Below are positions 37,091 to 46,985 of a stretch of DNA of 64,000 bases, in pieces. Positions within the stretch are counted from its first letter, which is position 1. Every line of letters begins with the position of its first letter. The DNA is from Cricetomys ansorgei (Eukaryota; Chordata; Mammalia; Rodentia; Nesomyidae). The DNA is taken from the NCBI GenBank assembly GCA_026225945.1, contig JAMJFZ010000690.1:938501-1002500 (forward strand). The letters run 5' to 3'. Both the position numbers and the translations under genes were made by a program. The notes beneath the pieces are model-generated. The model was not told the DNA's origin and did not search any database. It saw only the letters and a list, made by a program, of their open reading frames with translations.

Positions 37091-38215
37091 TGCCTGGGAG
37101 GGGCACAAGGAATTGATTCAGGACCAAAAGCTGGTACAAGCTGACAGATAGTCATCTCAGTAGAATATCGGAACTTGAGGATCCCGCCTCCCCTCTGCTG
37201 AGCATGAACAAACCCAATCTTTTATTTGCTAAAAGTACATTGCAAATCTAACAATTTATCAAGGTCAAGCACATTCAAAGCTTCACAGAATAAAACCGCA
37301 TAGCTGCATTTTCCCTGAAATCCCACACTTGGTACAAGAACAATTTTTATTGTAACAGCTTAATCACCAACCTGTTATTTTCTCAGAAAACCTCCAACAC
37401 AATGGTTCACTGAAGGTTTGCTAGGTGCTCTACTTGGGGTTTCAACATATATAAAAAATACAGAAGGGTAAAAAGGAGCTAGACAGAAATTTTATATTTA
37501 TAGATTTTAAGCTTCCTCTAGTTCTTCTAATTCTTTCTTATATCTATCCAAACACCAATGATATATTTCTTTAGCATTAACAGCATCTATTCATCTTTTC
37601 CTTGACTATCCATTTTCCTTTTTTTCTGGGGCTCTCTGTAAACCCTAGCCAGATCAGGAAACACAGGCTTATTAATATAATTACTGCCCTGGAACTTGAT
37701 CACTATCATACAGTTCCAAAAAGTTCTTTAAGGAACAGTTCATGCACAATTTTATCTTGTCCCTTAGTTGACTTGCATTTAATGAAGTTGACTCAGGGGC
37801 ATCAGCCTTTAGGGCACTCACAAAGGCTTCCACCTCGAGGTCATTAAATTCAGCGTTCTTTTTCCTTATCAAAGGGCTACCAAGAGGGCAGGCTCCCATG
37901 GAGACACTGGCCTGGGTCCCATTTACAGGAACAAAGGAAGCTTTAGAGAGAAAAAGAAAAGTACAGCACACAAAGAATAGTAGGCCCATTTGTAGGTCAG
38001 CCATTGACAGATGTCCTCTGTATGGAGGTGGCACACCAGAGGCTGGATCTGTGTCAAGCAACCATCTCTGCAGCCATGCCAGCAATGGGCAAGATGTCAA
38101 ACTGTAGGATCACTCTGAATCAGAGCAGTAAATAAAATGTTCCAGCTTAAAAAAAAATGTGTCATCTTCTGGGCGATGTCTTCATACAAGGGACCAGGCT
38201 TCCAGCTACCACTAG
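37091..38215. other. Segment present in arm B but not in arm A
   Basis: The arm A/arm B alignment breaks here and resumes near 38220. The segment is AT-richer than the arm around it. It contains a minus-strand AATAAA-like signal (complement near 37219-37226), a plus-strand 'aataaaatgttcc' followed by nine A residues (38131-38157), and the minus-strand ORF described separately. It could be an insertion in arm B or a deletion from arm A. Confidence 0.5.
37681..38004 (-). CDS. Hypothetical small secreted-protein-like ORF (107 aa)
   Basis: Read from the ATG at 38004 the product has a strong signal-peptide profile (MADLQMGLLFFVCCTFLFLS, cleavage plausible after KA at about residue 22-23), then about 85 mostly polar residues with three cysteines (an ACPLG motif and a LCMNC motif) and three NxS/T sites (NGT, NAS, NCS). 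The upstream 32 codons of the open frame are less convincing. The layout (short, secreted, N-terminal CP followed by helical residues and a later Cys) is loosely like a secretoglobin, but I cannot establish homology. No intron is needed, so if it is coding it could be a retrocopy, or one exon of a longer gene. No second copy is seen in the window. I do not assign a function. Confidence 0.3.
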   Translation of the reverse strand: MADLQMGLLFFVCCTFLFLSKASFVPVNGTQASVSMGACPLGSPLIRKKNAEFNDLEVEAFVSALKADAPESTSLNASQLRDKIKLCMNCSLKNFLELYDSDQVPGQ

Positions 38216-38219
38216 ACCT

Positions 38220-38660
38220 GCTAGGTCACCTCACTGCCTGCCATGCTAAAGCAAAGCTACTGCTCCTGTGCCTGTAGTTGCTTCTTTGGGTGATATCTCT
38301 GATGAGGTTTGGGAGGGCACAGACTCCAGTGATGCCAGACAGCTGTAGGCACAAAGGCCGAGGTCGCAAGACTGATGGATGGTGCTGGAGAGTGGGCAGG
38401 GCCCAGCTACCTAGAGTCTCAGTGGGCTCTGACCCAGGGACATGCTGCCAAACCTCAGGAGCACCATGGTTCTGAGCAACAACAAGATACTGGAGCTGAA
38501 GAATGTTACTTAGGTGAGGCTTTGAAGGCTTCTGGATGCTCCTTCGGACTAGGATAGTTTGAATTCCATCTACATTGCTGACACCACCAGAGTTTGCCTG
38601 GTGCTGGACCCTGGATTCCTGAGGCACTGACCCAGGCAGACAGTCTGGGGCCCTGGGTGA
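38220..38660 (-). repeat. Arm B flank next to array B
   Basis: The minus strand aligns with 7540-7900: minus-strand 'gaggtttggcagcatgtccc' matches 'aaggtttggcagcatgctca' (7705), and 'cctcggcctttgtgcctaca' matches 'ccttagcctttgtgcttgta' (7791). This shows that the inverted duplication extends beyond the minisatellite. Confidence 0.75.
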
Positions 38661-40262
38661 TGTTCAGGCACCTACCTGAAGGATGGTGGCAAGTGTGGTG
38701 CCTGGGTCCTGCAGGAAGTTCTGTGTCTACAGGATGCCAGGGGAACTTCAGGATGTCTGAGTGCTTGTAGGATGGCCAGATACCAGTGGCAGGTCCATGA
38801 GATAAAGATATCTGGGTTCATGAAGGATAGACAGAACCTCTATGGTGCCCAGAAGCCTGTGGGAAGAATGGGTGCCTGCATGATGTCTGGGTGCCTGTGA
38901 GATGGCCGATCCCTGCATGGTGTCTGGGTATCTGTGGGCTTTCCTGGTTTCTGCTGGAGGCCCAGTTGCCTGTGGGATGCCCAGGTGGCCATGGGATGTC
39001 CAGGCATCTGTGTGAAGCCCTGGTGCCCATAGAATGTTCTGGTGTCTGTGTGATGTCCAGGTGCCTGGGGAATGGCTGGGTACCTATGCAATGTCCTGTG
39101 GCCTGTTTGATGTCTATTTGCCTGGGAGAAGTCCATGTGCCTGCTGGATGTCTGGGCACATGCAGGATGCCCTAGTGCATGTGGCAAGCCTTGATGCCTG
39201 TGGGAAGTCCTGGTCTCTTTGGGATGACCTCACAGGTGTCTGTGGGAAGACTGGGAGTCTACATGATGTCTGGGTATTTTGGGGTTGACTGAGAACCCAT
39301 GTGATACCTGAGCATCTGCAGGATTCCCTGGAGCCCCAAGGAGGCCCTAGTGCCTGCAGCATGTCTGGGTTTCTGCAGAGTGTTTGGGTGCCTGTGGGAG
39401 GCCCTGGACTCTGTGGGAAGTCCTGGTGCCTATCAGAGGTCAGGGTAAATTTGGGATGTCCTGGTGACTGTTGGATGTCCAGGTGCCTGTGTGAGGCCCT
39501 GGTGTCAGCTGATGGCTGGGTGCCTATTTGGCACCTGGGGGATTCCTGTAGGATGGCTGGGTGACTGTTTGATGTCTGGGGGCCTGTGTGGTGTCCATGT
39601 GCCTGCAGAATGTCTGTGTGCCTACAGGATGTCCAGGTGCCTGCTGGATGTCTTGGGCATCTGTCGATTGCCCTGGTGCCTGTGGACTAACCAGTTGCCT
39701 GTGGAATGACCAGATGCTCATGGGTGCCTGTGGTAAGACTGGTTATCTTCATGAAAACTGGGTGTCTGTGGGCTGCCTGGGTGCCTGCATGTTGCCTGGG
39801 CATCTGTGGAACTCACTGGTGCCCAAGGAAGGTCTTAGTGTCTGTGAGATGTCTGGGTGCTTGTGGAATATCTGAGCCCTGCAGAATGTCCAGGTGCCTG
39901 TGGGAAGCCAGGGTGCCTGTGGGAGATCCTGGTGCCTGCCAGATGTCTGAGTACCTGCATGAGGTCCCGGTGCCTGAGGGATAAGGCAGCTGGATGCCTG
40001 TGTGATTTTCGAGTGCCTGTGTGATGTCTGTGTTCTTGTGGGATGTCCAGGTGCTTTCTGGATGTCTGGGTGCCTGAGGAATGTCTGGGTAACTGGAGAA
40101 AGCCCTGATGCCTGTGGGAGCTCCTGATGACAACCAGATGACTGGGTGCCTGTGTGAGGTCCAGGTGCCTGAGGGGTGACCCATTGCTTGAGAGAGGTCC
40201 TGGTTGCTGTGGGATGTAAGAGGGGTCTGTGAGATGCACAGGTTCTTGCAAGGTACCAGGGA
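38660..40262 (-). repeat. 19-bp minisatellite, array B (inverted copy)
   Basis: About 84 diverged 19-bp units; on the + strand they read close to GTGCCTGTGGGATGTCCAG, the reverse complement of array A. Strict 19-bp register is visible, for example at 39040-39170. It generates the same frame-independent pseudo-peptides (192 codons at 39749-40327, minus strand), which should not be annotated as genes. Confidence 0.95.
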
Positions 40263-40560
40263 GCCTGTTTGGTGCCCAGTTTGGGCAGTGCGGCCCAACC
40301 TGAAGGTTGAGCTCTGTTATGCTTCACCTCAAGCTAGTATGGGTCAGGTCAAAGTCCATATTCAGAGCAGCCTTCTGCCCTCAAAGACCATGGTGAAGCC
40401 ATCCATCCATGCTCTAGGCACACAAGTTTAATTTAATTTCCTTTTCTTTTTTGAGGGACAGGGGTATGAGGGTAGAACAGGGATTAATGGGAAGAGGGTG
40501 TTATTGAAATACATTGTATGAAACTCAAATTATTAATAAAATATTATAAAAAAGATGTTT
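40263..40560 (+). mobile_element. Short L1 3'-end-like fragment
   Basis: The G-rich stretch 'agggacaggggtatgagggt' (40454) followed by 'attgaaatacattgtatgaa' and an A-rich end with 'attaataaaatattataaaa' resembles the last ~150 bp of a rodent L1 3' UTR. The first ~150 bp are unassigned. Confidence 0.45.
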
Positions 40561-40867
40561 GACGTAATGATGCTTGTCTCTTCTAAATCATAGGGCAATT
40601 TTTCTGCCCTATCTAACCAGCGTCAAATGTTCCAGTAAAGTAAAAGTTTTACTTTAGTGGTGGTGGTCATTTACTTATTTCAGTTAATTCTTTAGCTCCA
40701 TTTGATCAGTCCAGGTCCAAATGCACAGAGAGCATTAGTTTGCCTGTTGTAATCCATAAAGCCTCATCCACTAGATCCATCCCCCCAACTCCCAGACATA
40801 GCTTATATAATTCTTGCACTACCTTTCCATATAGAGTAACTCCAAAAACAGACTCCTTTTATTATAT

Positions 40868-41550
40868 ACTTTTCTATTGTTTGTGATAAAATACCATGAC
40901 CAAGGAAACTTATGAAAGAAGTATAGTTATGCATTAGGTACCTGAGGGTTAGAGTATATGATGGCAAAGAAAAGGCATTGTGGTAGAAGGAGCTGAGAGC
41001 TCACTTCTGAAACTGTTTGGAGGGAGATTGCATGCTGGAAATGGCAGTCCTTTGAAGCTTCAAAGCCCACCCCTAGTGACACACCATCTGCAACAAGGCC
41101 ATACTTCTAGATGTTTCTAAAACAATTCCAACAACTTGGGATCAAATATTAAAATATGTTAATAAATGTCCATTGTTGATCATAATTAAACTATTTATTA
41201 AAACATTATTTTACAAATTTTAGGGGTCTAATACCCGGGCATCTTAGGCAGAGAGCTCACGCCAAGGCCTCCTCACCCCATATTCTCTTCTCCTCCATAA
41301 TCCTCCTGCTCTCTCTTGTTCTGCCTTCTCCTCCCTGTTCGCTCCCTGCTCCCTCAGGTGTTTTTCTTCCTGTTTCCATGCAGACCCTCAATAAACAAAT
41401 GAACAGGAGCCTTCTAGCGGGGAGTCAAAGCTGGGGTAGCACAGAGGTGTAAACAAGTAGAAAGCAGATCTTTTACGTGTTACAGCATAACTAAAATATC
41501 CCACAACAAAAATATATGATCCCATGGAGCCATTCTTCTTCTGACCATCA
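40868..41550 (+). mobile_element. hAT-like (URR1-type) element split by an LTR
   Basis: Left part 'ttgtttgtgataaaatacca' (40878) to 'ttgggatcaaatatt'; right part resumes at 41509 with 'aaaatatatgatcccatgg' and 'agccattcttcttctgacca'. Same family architecture as 21470-23130. Confidence 0.55.
41157..41508 (-). mobile_element. Solo LTR, 352 bp, with 6-bp target duplication
   Basis: TG...CA ends with flanking AAAATA on both sides (41151-41156 and 41509-41514). The minus strand begins TGTTGTGGGATATTTTAG, typical of class II LTR starts. A diverged relative surrounds the endogenous retrovirus (41887-41908 plus 46462-46985), sharing 'aatacccgggcatcttaggc' (41231) with 'aatacccaggcagcataggc' (46488). 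Orientation is tentative. Confidence 0.72.
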
Positions 41551-41908
41551 CATCTGCCTTTAGAATCTCCATAATTCCGGCATAGTTCTGAATGCATGGA
41601 TATTGCACCAATTTTGCTTTGTATACCTTCTAGTCCCTTATCCTCTTGGATTATCCCCACACAGTAATATCATTCTCATAATCTCTGATCTAGGTTCAAT
41701 CACATAGTTTCTATACTACTCTTACCCTTAGCTTTGGATGCATGTATCATATTAGTTTGACTAGTGAGTTCCAGTGAACCTTGCCTTCCAGTGCCATCCC
41801 CACTCCCAAAACTATATCTGGTAACCTAGCTTCTGTACCCTTTTTCTATTCAGTTCCCCTGAAAGTAAGATATTATAGAAATATTATGTCTGGCAACATA
41901 TTAATAAT

Positions 41909-42304
41909 TGTTGGGCCCTATGAGGCCTATTGTCCGAGACCAACACAGGCTCAATTTCAAGATTTGTCTTTCTTCCGCATAGCGGTGACTCAGCATAGCC
42001 AGCTCTACCTAGCAACTGCCATGTAACAGAACTCCGCTGGCCCGCGGCTCTCACAACACTTTACTCCTCCCTCCTACATAAGCTTACCCATCCCATGTAC
42101 CGCCCCCTCCCCCTCTGCCTATTTAAGGGGCTGACTTGTTCAGTAAAATGAGTTCCTGCTTTGACAGTTCTCCCATCGAGGTGTGTGCCTTTTCTCCCGG
42201 TGGTGAGGGGTCAGGCCACAGATACTCACCATTCTGCTCAGCCCTGAGGGGGACAGGCTGGTCCTGCTCCCCCTCAATGACTCATTCTGTCGGGAAGCCT
42301 GACA
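41909..42304 (+). repeat. 5' LTR of the endogenous retrovirus
   Basis: 396 bp, TGTTGGGCCC...CTGACA. A TATA-like TATTTAAG is at 42120-42127. By hand count it differs from the 3' LTR at roughly 50 positions plus a few single-base indels (about 12%), many of them transitions. Confidence 0.95.
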
Positions 42305-42307
42305 GAC

Positions 42308-42326
42308 TGGTGCCCCATGTGAGGAA
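42308..42326 (+). promoter_or_regulatory. Primer-binding site, tRNA-Lys1,2-like
   Basis: Three bases after the 5' LTR, TGGTGCCCCATGTGAGGA matches about 13 of 18 positions of the Lys1,2-type primer-binding site used by type-D betaretroviruses. Decay makes the tRNA assignment tentative. Confidence 0.65.
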
Positions 42327-42375
42327 GAATACTGATGGGCCAATAGGACTGCGGGTGAGTATACCCCCATAAAAT

Positions 42376-43235
42376 ATGGGGCAGTCACCCTCCAAACCAA
42401 ATCTATACGCCTCTCTTGACCCTTTTGAGAGTGCCCCCTGGCCTATTAACACTCTCCCTCCTCCCCATCCACCGCCTAACCCCTTCATATCACCCTCGGT
42501 ACCCCCTCCACCTCCCCTACCCGGAGGAAGCTGCTAGCTTATTTCCTGTCGCCGCCGCCCCTGGTGGCATGGGTCCTGCCGCTTGGGGGGGGCACAAGAT
42601 TTAAAGGATCTCCGTAAGGCAGTTGCAGAGGATGGCTCTAACTCTCCATGGGCCGAGACCCTTTTAGAAGGGCTTGTTCATCAGCCCTGTACTGCCCGAG
42701 ATTGGAAGGAACTTGCTAAGGCTGTTCTTCCCAGCCCACTCTTCCTCAAGTGGTTGGCCTTTTGTCAGGAGGAGTGTAGAGTAAAAGGGAAGTGAAACCA
42801 AAATGCCAGTCCTCCAATTAACATCACCTATGGGATGTTGTCGGGCACAGATGATCAGTACTCTACGGGCCAACAACAGGCAGGTATTCCTGCCCCTTAT
42901 CAAGATCAGGTCTGAGCAGCAGGCCTTGCCTCTCAGAGAAAACTTGAGGAGGAGGACCCTACTGAGTCTCCTGTATCAGGTATTACTCAGAGAGCTAATA
43001 AGGACCTCGTCACCTTCATAGGTAGGGTTCAGAAAAGCCTCGAAAGAAAGTTCCCCACTGGAGACTTACGTGGTTGATTTGTCCAGTCATTGATTTGGGA
43101 CGGTATGAGTACTTATCATAAGTTGGCCTGTGCCAGGATGCGAAGCCAGGCTATGGACAAGTGGATTACTGCCTCCAAAGATGTAGGCTCCACTTCCCAT
43201 CAGGCCCGGGCTATGGCTACTTGGCAGGCAAGAGG
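42376..43235 (+). pseudogene. Degenerate gag
   Basis: The leader ATG at 42376 starts MGQSP, the myristoylation-type Gag start, and runs 53 codons into a proline-rich stretch before a stop at 42535. A capsid-like segment follows at 42583-42795 (LKDLRKAV..., ...DWKELAKAVLPSP), then a frameshifted continuation and a second capsid-like segment at about 43081-43235. Most of matrix and all of the zinc-knuckle nucleocapsid region are missing. It is non-functional. Confidence 0.75.
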
Positions 43236-45280
43236 ACATGTGTTGCCCCAGGGCATGGCCAATAGTCCTGCCATGTGTCAACCTGATGTTCTATTTTATA
43301 TATACATGGATGATATCATCCTGGGAAGCCCCTCCCAGGACGGATTGAGAAGCCTGATGGGTGAGTGCCTCCGAGTCCTTGACCACAATAATTTTAAGGT
43401 GGCCCCAAGTAAGATTCAAACTATTCCCCCTTTTAAAATACTGGGGACCACATTACAGCTAGAGGGAGTCTCCCTAGTTAAGCCCCAAATGTGTATCCAA
43501 GATTCTTATTCCTCACACAACTACAGAAGTTACTTCGAGAGATTAATTGGATTTGACCTTGGATACCAATTTCTACAGAGACGCTAATCCCCCTGTACGA
43601 CCTTTTGAAGGGAAAGGATCTGGCATCTAAGATTGTTCTGTCCAGCCAACACAAACAGGCCTTGGAGAAAATTCAACAAGCCATAGGTGACACTACCCTG
43701 GGCAGGTTCATACCCGGCCTGCTGGTAGCTCTGTATGTATTCCCAGGAGAGACGCTTTACACAGCCCTGCTAGCCCAACAAGGACAACCTATCCATTGGG
43801 CGCATCTTTCTGTAGGGGGTACAGCCCGGGTTTATCCCCTGGTAGACCAATTGACAGATTGTGTTATCAAGGGCCGAGACATTTCTATCAGGGTGTTTGG
43901 GACTGACCCCCAATCACTGATAATCCCCTTTAGACTCACAGATTTATCCTGGCTCCATCAAAATAACCATAGAATTGCCCTAGATCTTGAAGGATTTAAT
44001 GGGGAGATTGACTGCCACTATGGCCCTCATAAGTGGATAAGCTCGTTCACGCGCCTGAGGTGGAAACCTTCTAGATTCTTCCTTCCCCAGCCTAATCCTA
44101 AATTCTTAATGGTTTTTACTGATGGCGGAAACGTGGGCTCCTCTGTGGTGATATATCCACCTCATATCCCGGGGAAGAAAATGGCCCTACTGCGATCCAT
44201 CTCGCACAAGGTTGAGGGATTGGCTCACTTTAAGGAGTTATATGCTGTCCACCTTCCTTTGGATTCTATTAAGGAATCTTTTAATTTATTTTCAGACAGC
44301 CTTTATGTGGTCAATTTATTCCCTACCTTAGTTGAGGCCTATATTAGATTGGATTCCAACCCCATATCCCCTCTTATGATCCAAACTCAGTTGCTCCTCC
44401 GCCAAAGGACCAAACCCTCTATTTATAACACCTCAGGGGACATCAGAACCTTTCTAGATTGCTAACTGAAGGGAATAAGATGGCTGATAGTTTTGCCTCA
44501 GAACCTCGGGTACATTCTATGATTGAGGCCACCGATTTTCATTCTCTCACTCATACCAACTGGAGAGGCTTGAAAGTGAAATTCCCTTATGTTCCTGTTA
44601 ATGACCTTAAAAAAATAGTTAGGACCTGTCGGTCATGTCAACCATTTCTTCAACTACCCCATCTACAGAAATTGGGAAGCTACCCATGGGGATTGCAACC
44701 TAATAATCTTTGGCAAATAGATGCTACTCATTATTCTCCCTTTGGAGAGAATATGTTTTTCTTTCTGTCGATATGTTCTCCCATGCCTGCTGGGCTTCTG
44801 CCTACTCTGGGGAAAAATCCAAACATGCCATCAGTCATATGCTTCAATGTTTTGCAACCCTAGGATTACCAGACTCTATTAAAACAGATAATGGCCCGTG
44901 CTTTATAAGAAAACCTTTTCAAGAATTTTTAAAATTATGGAAAATATCTCATACTACAGGGATTCCATATAATCCCAGAGGACAGGCTATTTGTGGAAAG
45001 ATACAATCAAACCCTAAAAACTCAATTACAAAAACAAAAGGGGGAATCACTCCTGCCTCATGACCAGTTGAAAAAGGCCTTGCTTACCTTAAATATTTTA
45101 AATTTTTCAAAAGAAAATCAACAACAGTCACCATTCCAAAGATATTGGACCTCTATGGTCACCTATGACTCTGTAAGGGTTAAGTGGAGAGATCCCCGGA
45201 ATGAAGTCTGGAGAGGGCCTGACCCTCTCCTGACAGCTGGCGGAGGATTTGGAGGAGGATTTGGATGCGTTTTCCCCTGA
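43236..45280 (+). pseudogene. Degenerate pol (RT, RNase H, integrase)
   Basis: RT begins abruptly at VLPQG (43240), and YMDD is at 43303-43314; only about 16 residues separate them, so part of the palm is deleted. The connection and RNase H domains run 43605-44465 with FTDGG near 44115 and later KELYAV and SDSLYV, the expected acidic positions. A stop at 44463 and a frame change separate integrase, which keeps the HHCC finger (HSLTH...CRSC), WQIDATHY and the second Asp in TDNG; the frame then shifts near 44990. The C-terminal domain ends in a GGGFGGGFG stretch not expected in the family. Protease/dUTPase and the N-terminal RT are absent. It is broken by several frameshifts and inactive. Confidence 0.88.
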
Positions 45281-45861
45281 GAGGAAAAGAGACCATTTGG
45301 GTACCGGCCAGGGATATAAATACCTACCAACACAAGAAACGGATACCGATGATGATAATGAAAATGACCCCTCCAGGGAAATAACAACCCCTGATAGAAA
45401 GCTATCTGATTTATCCATAGGAACCCTTCAAGATATGGGTGGAGTCCCCCCTCCTGGTGCTGTTCCTGGGATGTCCACTGCCCAGCAGAGAGGGATTCAG
45501 AGTCCCCAACCAGGCCTGAGAGATCCTCAGATGGCAGATGGGGGAGGGGGGTGTCTGCTTATTCTTACAAGAGAAATGCTGTTTTTATGCCAATAAGTCT
45601 GTCATAGTCCATGACAAGATTAAAGAACTCCAGGAGAGCCCCTTTTGGATCAGCTTCAATAGCATTTTACCCTACCTCCTCCCTCTCCTTGGCCCCCTAT
45701 TTCTACTCCTCCTTACTCTCACGGTTGGGCCATGCATTTTTAATAAAGTGGTGCAGTTCATTCAACAACAGGCAGCGGCTATAAGACTCCACCAGGTGGA
45801 GATTCATTATCACAGACTGGCTGCCCACAAACCTGATTTCGATGACAGACCACTGCCTTGA
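45281..45861 (+). pseudogene. Degenerate env, transmembrane (TM) remnant only
   Basis: The segment after integrase has no recognisable surface subunit. From 45538 an open frame encodes the C-X6-CC motif CLFLQEKCC (45556-45582), then CCFYANKS, a helical stretch, a 25-residue hydrophobic membrane anchor (about 45661-45735) and a cytoplasmic tail ending at 45861. This TM type is gamma-like, as in type-D viruses. The whole SU, the fusion peptide and most of the ectodomain are deleted, so it cannot make an envelope. The minus-strand frames here are shadows. Confidence 0.8.
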
Positions 45862-45884
45862 GGCAGCTCCCCAGCCCTCCAGAT

Positions 45885-46015
45885 ACTCAGTGACAGGTAA
45901 GGTCCTGGCAAGGCCAGACGACCTAAGACAGAAGCTGGAGGAGCAATGAATGGCTGTTTCCACGGCACTCAGTGACGGGTAAGGTCTCCATGTGGGAGAC
46001 AACCTAAGACAAAGG
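45885..46015 (+). promoter_or_regulatory. CTE-like (constitutive transport element) RNA export element
   Basis: Two imperfect direct repeats about 80 bp apart lie between the env remnant and the polypurine tract: tgacaggtaagg ... acctaagaca (45891-45930) and tgacgggtaagg ... acctaagaca (45973-46011). In each, the bases between the two conserved boxes can pair (ctggc/gccag in the first, gtctcc/gggagac in the second) although the stem sequences differ. Position, duplication and the GGGTAAG/CCTAAGACA boxes match the known type-D retroviral CTE, whose internal loops bind the export factor NXF1/TAP. The match is from recalled features; activity is untested. Confidence 0.75.
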
Positions 46016-46041
46016 CCATTTAGAATAAAAAGCCTGCTTAT

Positions 46042-46059
46042 AAAAGAAAAAGGGGGAGA
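46042..46059 (+). other. Polypurine tract
   Basis: An uninterrupted 18-purine run ending GGGGGAGA lies immediately before the 3' LTR TG. This is the standard plus-strand primer position. Confidence 0.92.
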
Positions 46060-46455
46060 TGTTGGGCCCTATGAGGCCTATTGTCCGAGACCAAGATGGG
46101 CTCGATTTCCGAGACCTGTCTTTCTTCCGCATAGCGGTGACTCAGCATAGCTGGCTCTACCTAGCAACTGCCACATAACAGAACTCCACTGGTCCGGTGC
46201 TCTCACACCACTTTACTCCTCCCTCCTATGTAAGCTCACCCCATCCCACGTACTGCCCCCTCCCCCTCTGCCTATTTAAGGGGCTGACTTGTTCAGTAAA
46301 CAAGTTCCTGCTTTGACAGTTCTCCCGGCTAGGTATGTGCCTTTTCTCCCGATGAGGAGGGGTTGGGCTGCAGATACTCACCATCCCACTCAGACCCAAG
46401 GGGGACAGGCTGGTCCTGCTCCCCCTCAATGACTTGTTCTGTTGCCCCCCCGACA
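46060..46455 (+). repeat. 3' LTR of the endogenous retrovirus
   Basis: 396 bp, TGTTGGGCCC...CCGACA, with TATTTAAG at 46273-46280. It is followed directly by the AATAAT target duplication. Confidence 0.95.
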
Positions 46456-46461
46456 AATAAT

Positions 46462-46985
46462 GAGTAAAGACAACTCTCAGGTATGCAATACCCAGGCAGC
46501 ATAGGCAGAATACTCAGCCTCACATCCTCTCACATGGCCTCCTCATATGGCTTCTCTCTGCCTCTGCTGCTAGGTCCATTTATTCATTCTAAAACTCCTT
46601 ACTTTCTCCACACAGGTATTAATTACACAAATGAATAGAACTTAACACTTCTCAGGGTCTGCCAGTGGACTTGTCACCTATCCCAATGGGTGTCCACTCT
46701 GAGAAGGCTCTGGTTTCCAGGCTGCATAATCTGTGAAGTCTATAGGGAAACTTCATCTGCATTAACATAAACAAATGTCCTGTTTATGTAGAAGTCCAGG
46801 AGGCTACTCCATTTTTTTTAGCACAGAGGTGTTAACAGGTGCAGGAAGCTAGTCTTTTGCAAGATGCAAGTCTTTAGGAAGCACCATTCCCCCAGAAAGC
46901 ACAGAAAGAATGTACCCAGGAGCATGATCCTATAAAGACAGTATATAACTATAGAATAGCTAATTCAAACATCCCAGTACAATCA
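46462..46985 (-). mobile_element. LTR-like repeat into which the retrovirus inserted
   Basis: A diverged relative of the LTR at 41157-41508, with shared 'ggcagaatactca', 'tagcacagaggtgttaac' (46819) and 'gcaggaagctagtcttttgc'. The left end appears to lie before the provirus (from about 41887). Termini are uncertain. Confidence 0.5.

Larger units (their letters stand above)
40700..41886 (+). repeat. 88-bp array segment, interrupted
   Basis: Array words such as 'actcccagacatagctt' (40786), 'tgcactacctttccatatag' and 'agctttggatgcatgtatca' (41731) follow the same order as in 17640-25200, on the same strand. It is broken by a hAT-like element and by an LTR nested in that element. Confidence 0.65.
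41909..46455 (+). mobile_element. Type-D-like endogenous retrovirus (class II pol), internally deleted
   Basis: A proviral insertion with both 396-bp LTRs, a perfect 6-bp target-site duplication AATAAT (41903-41908 and 46456-46461), primer-binding site, polypurine tract and decayed gag-pol-env remnants in the right order. Pol motifs are of the class II/betaretrovirus type, and the env remnant is a gamma-like TM, the combination found in type-D betaretroviruses. The length of 4.5 kb is about half that of a complete provirus; large deletions remove nucleocapsid, protease, the N-terminal half of RT and nearly all of Env. Every gene has stops or frameshifts, so it is defective. It sits inside an older LTR-like repeat, itself within the 88-bp array region. 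Confidence 0.95.

Noticed and set aside
38131..38157. Plus-strand AATAAA plus short poly(A), suggesting a processed pseudogene 3' end
   Set aside because: Only nine A residues and no recognisable parent coding sequence upstream; kept only as a remark on the arm-B-specific segment.
39749..40327. 192-codon minus-strand ORF
   Set aside because: It lies in array B, and two other frames give similar long peptides; it is a repeat artefact.
45128..45418. Serine-rich 96-codon minus-strand ORF
   Set aside because: It is antisense to the integrase C-terminus/env junction of the provirus; no independent support.
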